A DNA stretch of 34,331 bases from JADJQU01 sp035490315. GTDB lineage: Bacteria > Planctomycetota > UBA1135 > GCA-002686595. Numbering within the stretch: position 1 is the stretch's first letter; each line of letters begins with the position of its first letter. Below the pieces are notes generated by a model that ran no database searches, was not told the DNA's origin, and saw only the letters and a program-made list of their open reading frames with translations. A program made the translations under genes and the position numbers. The stretch spans positions 1 to 34,331 of the forward strand of contig DATHET010000024.1 of assembly GCA_035490315.1 (NCBI GenBank), read 5' to 3'. Below, piece by piece: positions 26,668 through 34,331 of the stretch.

Positions 26668-27912
26668 ATGATCCGAATGCTGCTTCCCTGCGTCGCCTGG
26701 CTCGCATCGATGTCCGCGGCAACCGCCACGGACTATTACGTCGACATCAACGGCACGGCGCCGGGAACGGGGACGCTCGCGGATCCCTTCACGAGCATCC
26801 AGTACGCCGCGACGCGGCCGTACCTGCTACCGGACGACACGCTGCTCGTCGCTCCCGGCACTTACGTCGGGAATATCACCAACCTGTTTTGCGACGCTCG
26901 CAGTCTGGCTGGCCCCGAAGTCACCGTGATCGCGCCGTCGACCACCGGCGACACCGTGACGATCGACGGGCTGTGGGTCACGCTCGAAGGGTTCACGGTG
27001 CTTCCCCCGCTCCCGCCCTACAACGCAGGATTTCCCTCCAACGTCTTCGTGTACGAGGGGAGCCTCAAGCGCTGTGTCCTGCGCAACGACGGCGCTCGCA
27101 AGAACGGCGGAATCTGGGTCGAATTGAGCGGCACGCTGCGCGACTGCACGATCACCGGCTTGACGCGTGGTGTGTTCATCAACGGTTTCGGCGCCTCGTG
27201 TCACATGCACGACTCGATCATCACGGGGAATGTGATGGACGTTGCGTTCTCGCAGCAATCCGCTCCCGGCGTGCTGATCGCTTACTGCGCGGGCATCTCC
27301 AACGTCGATCCCAACGTGAATGGGCCTGGCAATCTTCAGGGCAACGTCGGGTTCTGGGATGCCGCCCGTCCCGATCACCACCTTCAACCGGGATCGGTCT
27401 GCATCGACGCGGGCGATCCCGCCAGCCCGCTCGATCCCGACGGGTCCCGGCACGACATCGGCGCGTACACGTTCCAGGCGAGCTACGCGCCCGCTCCCGC
27501 GTCTTTCTGCGCGGGCAAGTCGAACAGCGACGGATGCGTGCCCGCGATCGGCTCGAGCGGCGTCGCCAGCGCGACGTCGCCGGCCCCATTCTTGATCTCG
27601 GCTTCCAACGAGGTGGCGAACAAGCCGGGACTGCTGATGGTCGGTGTGGGCAAGGTCAACCACGCATTCCAGGGTGGCCGCTTGTGCGTCGCATCCCCGA
27701 TCAAACGCGCGGGAATCCAGAGCTCGGGCGGAGCCGGTGCGTGCGCGGGCAGTTTCGTCTTCGACATGGCAGCTCACATCCAGAGCGGTGCCCAACCCAG
27801 CCTGATCCCGGGCGCGTACGTCGCCTGTCAATGGTGGGGCCGTGATCCGCTCGACCCCGCGGGGTTCGGCAGCTCGCTGTCCGACGCGATTTCCTTCGGC
27901 ATCGCTCCCTGA
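26668..27912 (+). CDS. Secreted right-handed beta-helix protein with shared C-terminal domain
   Basis: The 414-residue protein has a signal peptide (MIRMLLPCVAWLASMSAATA). A DUF1565-like opening follows (YYVDINGTAPGTGTLADPFTSIQYA, then 'DDTLLVAPGTYVGN'), then right-handed beta-helix turns to about residue 220 and a segment like 'SVCIDAGDP...DPDGSRHDIGAY' that commonly closes such helices. Residues 280-414 match the end of the RCC1-repeat protein. GAGG precedes the ATG. It is probably exported and surface-associated; no lyase active site is recognised. A 9-bp hairpin follows the stop. It stands between ettA-NUDIX and tig on the same strand. Confidence 0.85.
   Translation: MIRMLLPCVAWLASMSAATATDYYVDINGTAPGTGTLADPFTSIQYAATRPYLLPDDTLLVAPGTYVGNITNLFCDARSLAGPEVTVIAPSTTGDTVTIDGLWVTLEGFTVLPPLPPYNAGFPSNVFVYEGSLKRCVLRNDGARKNGGIWVELSGTLRDCTITGLTRGVFINGFGASCHMHDSIITGNVMDVAFSQQSAPGVLIAYCAGISNVDPNVNGPGNLQGNVGFWDAARPDHHLQPGSVCIDAGDPASPLDPDGSRHDIGAYTFQASYAPAPASFCAGKSNSDGCVPAIGSSGVASATSPAPFLISASNEVANKPGLLMVGVGKVNHAFQGGRLCVASPIKRAGIQSSGGAGACAGSFVFDMAAHIQSGAQPSLIPGAYVACQWWGRDPLDPAGFGSSLSDAISFGIAP
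27505..27909 (+). other. Shared C-terminal domain, copy 2
   Basis: Codons 280-414 encode FC-x-GK-x-NS, C-VPAIG, NKPGL, F-x-GG-x-LC, P-x-KR, WGRDP and LSDAI in the same order as the end of the RCC1-repeat protein at 4554-4988. The domain is attached to a beta-helix here and to a propeller there, so it is a module and not part of either repeat fold. Confidence 0.8.
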
Positions 27913-27934
27913 GCGAATCCGGGAGGGCATTCAG

Positions 27935-27958
27935 CGAGCGACGTTCTGCCGTCGCTCG
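27935..27958 (+). terminator. Hairpin after the beta-helix gene
   Basis: A perfect 9-bp stem (CGAGCGACG/CGTCGCTCG) with loop TTCTGC lies 22 bp after the stop at 27912. No T-tract follows, so intrinsic termination would be weak; it may stabilise the 3' end. Confidence 0.5.
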
Positions 27959-28054
27959 AGGGCGCGCGTGGATTGCCCCCGCCAAGTCGGGTAATCTCTT
28001 CGGCCCTCCTCCGTTCCTGGCCCTCGCGGCCCTTCCTTCGCCCGGAAATCCCTC

Positions 28055-29338
28055 GTGCAAGTCACCGTCGAACGTACCGGTCCGTGTGTCGCCAAGGTCT
28101 CCTTCACCGTCCCGGCCAACGATTACGACAGCGAGGTCGCGCGCCTCCTGAAGCAGGCCTCGACCCAGATCCGGATGAAGGGGTTCCGGCCCGGGCACGT
28201 GCCCGCGGCGCTGGTCGAGAAGCAGCATGGCAAGGAAATCCGTCACGAGGCGCGCCAGCGCTTCTTGAACGAGGCCTACCAGAAGGCTGTCGAGGGCGAG
28301 AAGCTGCGGCCCCTCGCCCACCCGCGCGTCGATCTCGGCGAGCCCTCGGTGCTCAGCGGCCTGCCCTTCTCCGCCACCTTCGAGCTCAACCTGCGCCCGG
28401 ACTTCACGCTCGGCGAATACAAGGGCCTCAAGGCGGAGAGCAAGACCGAGGAAGTCACCGACGCCAAGGTCGAGGAAGCGATCGAGAACATCCGCCAGCA
28501 GCAGGCGCGGCCCGAGCCGGCGGACGACGAAGGCCTGCCCGAGAACGGCATGGCCCTGTGCAAGGTCGAGCTGTTCCACGGCGACGAAAGCGTCTTCGTA
28601 CGAGACGGCCTGCGGCTTGGGCCGGACACCACCGTGCCGGGCGTCGACCAGGCGGCGTACAAGGAGAAAATGATCGGCTCGAAAAACAAATCGAGCTTCG
28701 AGATCCCCTTGACCTTCCCGGATGACTTCGAGAACGAGCCCGCGCGCGGGCAGCCCGGCCGCGCGGTGATCCACGTCGAGGAAGCCTTCAAGGTCGTGCT
28801 TCCCGATCGCGCCGAGGTGATGCGCACGCTGGGGCAGGAGACGGAGGAGTCCTTCGTCGCCTTCGTCAAGGAGCGCCTGATCGAGGCCCACAAGGAGCAG
28901 GAGGCGCGCCGCGTCGAGAATCTGCTGCTCGATCAAGTGATCGACGCCCACGACTTCGACCTGCCCGAGACCATGGTCCAGGAGCAGATCAACGCCCGCC
29001 AGGCCGAGATGCGCAAGGAAATGGCCGAGAGCGGGGCCAGCGAGAAGCGGATCGCGGAGCAAATCGCCGGCCAAGAGACCGCCCTGCGCGCGTCAGCAAT
29101 ACGTTCGAGCCGGGGATACTTCCTGATCGAGGCAATCGCCCAAAAGGAATCGATCCAGGTGTCCGAAGAGGATCTGCTGACCGAGCTGCGCGCGATCGCG
29201 CAGCGCAACCGGGCCAGCCTCGAGGACGTCACTGCCTACTACAAGAAGAACAACATGCTGGGGCAGGTCGCCATGGAACTCGTCGAGCGCCGCGTGCGCC
29301 GGCTGGTGCGCGAAAGCGCCGAGATCAAGACCGCCTGA
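28055..29338 (+). CDS. tig: Trigger factor, ribosome-associated chaperone
   Basis: The 427-residue protein has the trigger factor layout. The N-terminal ribosome-binding domain (about 1-115) includes the signature region MKGFRPGHVPAALVEKQHG. A short FKBP-like domain lies at about 150-240, and a helical C-terminal substrate-cradle domain reaches the end. The start is a GTG at 28055, with GGAAA upstream, and gives the family length. It binds nascent chains at the ribosome exit. The tig-clpP-clpX order on one strand is widely conserved. The PPIase part (about residues 155-235) is divergent from E. coli and may lack isomerase activity, which is not needed for chaperoning. Confidence 0.94.
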   Translation: MQVTVERTGPCVAKVSFTVPANDYDSEVARLLKQASTQIRMKGFRPGHVPAALVEKQHGKEIRHEARQRFLNEAYQKAVEGEKLRPLAHPRVDLGEPSVLSGLPFSATFELNLRPDFTLGEYKGLKAESKTEEVTDAKVEEAIENIRQQQARPEPADDEGLPENGMALCKVELFHGDESVFVRDGLRLGPDTTVPGVDQAAYKEKMIGSKNKSSFEIPLTFPDDFENEPARGQPGRAVIHVEEAFKVVLPDRAEVMRTLGQETEESFVAFVKERLIEAHKEQEARRVENLLLDQVIDAHDFDLPETMVQEQINARQAEMRKEMAESGASEKRIAEQIAGQETALRASAIRSSRGYFLIEAIAQKESIQVSEEDLLTELRAIAQRNRASLEDVTAYYKKNNMLGQVAMELVERRVRRLVRESAEIKTA

Positions 29339-29459
29339 GCGCGGTCTCTTCGACCAGACAAGCGTGCTCCAGCTTGAGTCCGGAGCGCCCAGGCGTTATC
29401 TGGCTTCCCTTAAGACATCTTTCACAACGCCCGACCTGTTCCCCACACGGACGAATTGC

Positions 29460-30068
29460 ATGGAAGCGCAAGCGAACTACTACATCCCGTACGTCATCGA
29501 GAAGACCGGACGCGGCGAGCGCACGTACGACATCTACTCGCGCCTGCTCGAGGACCGGATCATCTTCATCGGCACGGCGATCGACGACACGGTCGCCAAC
29601 TCGGTGATGGCGCAGCTCCTGTTCCTCGACAAGGCGAACAAGACGCAGGACATCAACATCTACATCAACTCGCCGGGCGGCTCGGTCACTTCTGGGCTAG
29701 CCATCTACGACACGATGCAGTTCGTGCAGGCTGACGTCGCGACCTACTGCCTCGGGCAGGCGGCCTCGATGGGCGCGGTGCTGCTCGCCGGCGGCAAGCA
29801 GGGAAAACGTTTCGCACTGCCCCACGCGCGGATCATGATCCACCAGCCCTGGGGCGGAGCCCAAGGCACGGCCATGGACATGGAAATCCAGGTCAACGAG
29901 ATCCTCAAGTTGAAGAAGAACCTCGAGGAGATCCTGGGCAAGCACACCGGCAAGAGCGGCAAGGAGATCTCCAAGGCTTCCGAGCGCGACAATTTCATGG
30001 ATCCCGAATCCGCCAAGGCTTTCGGGCTCATCGACCACGTAGTTCAAATTCCGGCCGGCAAGGCCTAG
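29460..30068 (+). CDS. clpP: ATP-dependent Clp protease proteolytic subunit
   Basis: The start is ATG at 29460; the frame continues 32 codons upstream, but the shorter form has the normal length (202 residues) and the expected propeptide-like N-terminus. The catalytic triad is visible: S103 in GQAASMGA, H128 in RIMIHQP and D177 in ERDNFM. The oxyanion and handle regions (INSPGGSVTSGLAIYDTMQ, LKKNLEEILGKHTG) are intact. It forms the barrel peptidase that works with ClpX encoded just downstream. The gap to tig is 121 bp. Confidence 0.95.
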   Translation: MEAQANYYIPYVIEKTGRGERTYDIYSRLLEDRIIFIGTAIDDTVANSVMAQLLFLDKANKTQDINIYINSPGGSVTSGLAIYDTMQFVQADVATYCLGQAASMGAVLLAGGKQGKRFALPHARIMIHQPWGGAQGTAMDMEIQVNEILKLKKNLEEILGKHTGKSGKEISKASERDNFMDPESAKAFGLIDHVVQIPAGKA

Positions 30069-30172
30069 CGAGAGGTTGGCGCCCGCGTAGGATCTGAACA
30101 GCGCAGGTTTTCCGCACGCGCAGCCATTGCGCGGGCCGGGGGCCTGCACCTCCACGCACTCGAGCGCCACAC

Positions 30173-31633
<1,461 letters not shown>

Positions 31634-31634
31634 G

Positions 31635-33026
31635 TCAGGCGGCGCGCCGACGCCGCTCGAGCCAGCCGAAGACGAGGTAGAGCACGAGGCCCGCGGCGAC
31701 GATCGCTCCTGCGCGCTGTACCGCGATGGCCTCGGCATTGAGCACCGCGTTGATCACGATGCCGAGCGAGGCGAGCACGAACAGCGCGGGCAGCCACGGG
31801 TAACCAAAGGCCCTGTACGCGGCGCTCCCGCCCACGCCGCGCGCGCGGAACACGAACAGGGTGATGCCGCAGAGCACGAAGAACGTGAAGTCGGCGATGG
31901 TCACCATCTGCAGGAGATCCAGCGTCTCGCCGGCGAACAGGTGCAGGCATCCGAAACCCGCCTGGAGCGCGATCGCGACCACCGGTGTTCGCCAGCGCGG
32001 GTGCACGTAGGCCGCCGCGCGAAAGAAGACGCCATCGAGGGCCATCGCGTAATAAATGCGCGGCGTCACGAACAACAATGCCTGGGTGATCGCCAGGGTC
32101 GAGATCATGACCAGCGCCGCGACCACCGGCTCGCCCCAGGAGACGACCCTGCCTGCCGCGGCCATCGTCGGTGTCTTCGAATGCGCCACGCCGTCGACGC
32201 CCAGGATCGCGATCAAGGACGCGTTCATCGCGATGTAGAGCGCGATCACGAGCACGGTCCCGATCAGAACGGCGCGCGGAATCGTGCGCTGCGGATCGCG
32301 CGCTTCGCCCGCCACGGCGGTCACGTTCTGGAATCCGCCGTAGGTGAAGACGACGCTCAAGAGGCTGATGCCGATTCCGCTCCAGGTCCATCCGTGGGCT
32401 TCGGTCGAGGGCGGCACACTCGGAGCGAGCGCGCCGGCGACGACCAGAGTCCCGAGCACGATGACCATCGCGATGCCGGCGATCTTGGCCAGCATGGCGA
32501 CGTTCTGCACCGTGGCGCCAAGCCGCACGCCGCGGATGTTGATCAGGGCGAGCACGACGATGCCGGCCACGGCGATGGTGCTGCGCTCGCCCTGGGACCA
32601 GGCGGGATCGTGGCCCGCGAAGGTGAGCAGCTCTTCCAGGTGATCGACGAATACGTTGGCGACGTAGGCGATCGCGCCGGAGTTGATCGCAGCGAGCAGG
32701 AGCCAGCCGAAGAGGAAGGCGACGAAGCGGCCGAAACCCTCGCGAAGGAAGATGTACTGACCACCCGCGCGCGGAAACAGCGAGCCCAGCTCGGCAAAGA
32801 CCCGCGCGCCGCACATCGCGATCACCCCGCCCGCGATCCAAATCGCGAGCACGCCCCACAGCGAGCCCATGTGGAACGCGATCTTCGTCGGGGTGTTGAA
32901 CACGCCCGCGCCGATGATCGTGCCCATCACGATCATCGTGCAATCGAAGAGACCCAGCCGGCGCAGCAGCCCACCATCGCCGGCGGCCGACTCGGGTGAG
33001 CGCAAGGGTTCGAGAGGCTCGCTCAA
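31635..33026 (-). CDS. APC-family amino acid/polyamine permease
   Basis: A TTG at 33026 with AGGAT upstream is the best start and gives 463 residues, a normal size for the APC superfamily; longer frames include implausible N-terminal sequence. The product is an integral membrane protein of about 12 helices. Helix 1 carries the substrate-backbone motif GTIIGAGVFNTP, as in LAT/APA-type carriers, followed by ELGSLFPRAGGQYIFLREGFG, also typical. The transported amino acid cannot be deduced. The gene is divergent from the DUF1080 gene and ends tail to tail with clpX with a single base between stops, so the two transcripts must overlap at their 3' ends. Confidence 0.9.
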   Translation of the reverse strand: MSEPLEPLRSPESAAGDGGLLRRLGLFDCTMIVMGTIIGAGVFNTPTKIAFHMGSLWGVLAIWIAGGVIAMCGARVFAELGSLFPRAGGQYIFLREGFGRFVAFLFGWLLLAAINSGAIAYVANVFVDHLEELLTFAGHDPAWSQGERSTIAVAGIVVLALINIRGVRLGATVQNVAMLAKIAGIAMVIVLGTLVVAGALAPSVPPSTEAHGWTWSGIGISLLSVVFTYGGFQNVTAVAGEARDPQRTIPRAVLIGTVLVIALYIAMNASLIAILGVDGVAHSKTPTMAAAGRVVSWGEPVVAALVMISTLAITQALLFVTPRIYYAMALDGVFFRAAAYVHPRWRTPVVAIALQAGFGCLHLFAGETLDLLQMVTIADFTFFVLCGITLFVFRARGVGGSAAYRAFGYPWLPALFVLASLGIVINAVLNAEAIAVQRAGAIVAAGLVLYLVFGWLERRRRAA

Positions 33027-33119
33027 CGCAGAGGATCCTACGGTGGACTTCCAACCGACCGCCAGGACCAATGTGCTCTGCGGGCTTGCTCGCGCGGCAT
33101 GGACGGACAGAATGGCGCC

Positions 33120-33914
33120 ATGAAACTCACCACCACGCTCCTGTGCTGCGCCGCGGCGAGCGCGCTGCTCCTCGCTTACCCCGGAACCCTGTCGAGCGAG
33201 CCGCAGCACGAGAAGCCAACCGAGGGCTACAGCGACACGCCCTTCCTGCCGGGCAACAAGTGGCGCGTGCACGACATCGCGCGACCGGCGCCAGGGGTGA
33301 TCACTCCCGGAGTCGCCAGCGCGCCGCCTTCGGACGCGATCGTGCTCTTCGACGGCAAGGATCTCTCGAAGTGGAAGTGCGGCGACAAGCCCGCCGGCTG
33401 GAAAGTCGAAGGCGGCGCGATGGAAGTCAACGGCAGCGGCTCGATCGAGACGCAGGAAGAATTCGGCGACGTGCAGCTGCACGTCGAGTGGGCTTCACCG
33501 GCCGCGGTGGAGTCCAGCTCGCAAGGCCGCGGCAACTCCGGCGTGTTCCTGATGGGGCGCTACGAAGTGCAGGTGCTCGATTCGTTCGACAACCGCACCT
33601 ACTCCGATGGCCAGGCCGCCGCGATGTATGGTCAGATCCCGCCGCTGGTCAACGCCTGCCGCAAGCCGGGCGAATGGCAGAGCTACGACATCGTGTTCGT
33701 GGCGCCGCGCTTCGAGAAGGACGCGCTGGTCTCCCCGGCGGTCCTGACGCTCTTCCACAACGGCGTGCTCGTGCACCATGCCGATGCCTTTCTCGGAGCG
33801 ACGGCCCACAAGACCCTCCCCTCGTACTCGGCGCACGCGCCGCAAGGTCCGCTCTCGCTGCAGGATCACGGCAATCCGGTGCGCTACCGCAACATCTGGG
33901 TCCGCCGTCTCTGA
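33120..33914 (+). CDS. Secreted DUF1080 (3-keto-disaccharide hydrolase-like) protein
   Basis: The 264-residue product begins at ATG 33120 with a signal peptide (MKLTTTLLCCAAASALLLA). The DUF1080 fold, a concanavalin-like beta-sandwich, is recognised from IVLFDGKDLSKWKCG, GWKVEGGAMEVNGSGSIETQEEFGDVQLHVEW, GNSGVFLMGRYEVQVLDSF and the closing LQDHGNPVRYRNIWVR. The family is very abundant in Planctomycetota and some members hydrolyse 3-keto-glycosides; activity is not shown for this one. It is divergent from the APC permease, with 93 bp between start codons. Confidence 0.92.
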   Translation: MKLTTTLLCCAAASALLLAYPGTLSSEPQHEKPTEGYSDTPFLPGNKWRVHDIARPAPGVITPGVASAPPSDAIVLFDGKDLSKWKCGDKPAGWKVEGGAMEVNGSGSIETQEEFGDVQLHVEWASPAAVESSSQGRGNSGVFLMGRYEVQVLDSFDNRTYSDGQAAAMYGQIPPLVNACRKPGEWQSYDIVFVAPRFEKDALVSPAVLTLFHNGVLVHHADAFLGATAHKTLPSYSAHAPQGPLSLQDHGNPVRYRNIWVRRL

Positions 33915-34259
33915 CTCAACCGCTCGCGCATCGATTCGCAGGTCCCCAGGGGAAGAGGAACCACTGATTCCGCGCCCTGAATTCGAGTATGCGATTCGTT
34001 CAGACGACGCCCCCAACTGGAACTTTTGACCCGGCATGCCAGGGGATCCGCGGCGAAGGCGGTGGGATTCGTGACGGGAATGATCGGGCCTGCGCCGAGA
34101 GGGACCGAGGTCTCTAGGAATGGAACCTGACCGCATGTACGCCTGCGCGACAGGCTGTAGAGTAGGAGGGTCAGGAACGTTGCCCGGAACTCGATCACTC
34201 CGTTTCGACCGCCGCCGTCGAGGCAAAGATCCACGTCGGACCCAGAAGAAAGTCGCACC
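33915..34259. other. 345-bp intergenic region
   Basis: I see no supported gene, strong terminator or RNA here. The right end should contain the promoter and ribosome site (AGAAGAAAG) of the gene starting at 34260. Confidence 0.5.
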
Positions 34260-34331
34260 ATGAACATCGCACTCAAGGCTTCACTCAAGCTCCTTGGAGC
34301 ATTCACGCTCGCGTTCGGTTTCGCGCTGCCC
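34260..34331 (+). CDS. Exported protein, cut by the window end
   Basis: Only the first 24 codons are present. They read as a signal peptide (MNIALKASLKLLGAFTLAFG and four further residues), with AGAAGAAAG upstream of the ATG. The mature protein is outside the window and its function is unknown. Confidence 0.6.
   Translation, partial: MNIALKASLKLLGAFTLAFGFALP

Overview
This window of high-GC bacterial DNA is densely coded and most resembles a chromosomal segment of a member of the Planctomycetota. The placement is an inference. It rests on the number of large secreted repeat proteins (an RCC1-type propeller, right-handed beta-helix proteins, a YVTN propeller, a DUF1080 protein), a shared C-terminal domain on two of them, membrane-bound alkaline-phosphatase-superfamily and MBOAT proteins, and the housekeeping tig-clpP-clpX block. 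I saw no rRNA, tRNA, CRISPR array, insertion sequence or phage gene.

Left part (1-6.8 kb): two secreted glycine-rich beta-helix-like paralogues (53-1333 and 3119-4336) enclose a class I methyltransferase and a TYW1/COG0731-like radical SAM protein, whose start codons lie 22 bp apart on opposite strands. A secreted protein with about 13 RCC1-type repeats (4551-6821) follows and is the second gene of a unit led by the regulator below.

Aromatic catabolism (6.8-10.9 kb): a BoxR/BzdR-type regulator (XRE helix-turn-helix fused to a shikimate-kinase-like domain) is divergent from boxC (2,3-epoxybenzoyl-CoA dihydrolase) and boxB (benzoyl-CoA 2,3-epoxidase, di-iron). This is the core of aerobic hybrid 'box' degradation of benzoyl-CoA. 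BoxA, the CoA ligase and BoxD are not in the window. The 103-bp divergent gap carries an inverted repeat that is a candidate BoxR operator.

Surface-polymer block (11.0-21.5 kb): two paralogous secreted proteins of about 830 residues (function unknown) flank a tightly coupled three-gene cassette. The cassette encodes a membrane-anchored SGNH-like protein, an AlgI/DltB-type MBOAT acyltransferase, and a polytopic LtaS/sulfatase-fold enzyme with threonine where sulfatases have the formylglycine Cys/Ser. I infer envelope or exopolymer modification.

Right part (21.5-34.3 kb): an ALDH7-type aldehyde dehydrogenase is divergent from a secreted YVTN propeller protein. Then come EttA-type ABC-F ATPase plus NUDIX hydrolase, a secreted beta-helix protein, trigger factor-ClpP-ClpX, an APC-family permease (tail to tail with clpX), a DUF1080 protein, and the first codons of another exported protein cut by the window end.

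The most unusual non-coding feature is a set of long, nearly perfect palindromes lying directly against stop codons (3035-3118, 9346-9432, and a different one near 4450-4550). The first two are clearly related to each other: they share 11-bp ends, and where their sequences differ both arms have changed so that pairing is kept.
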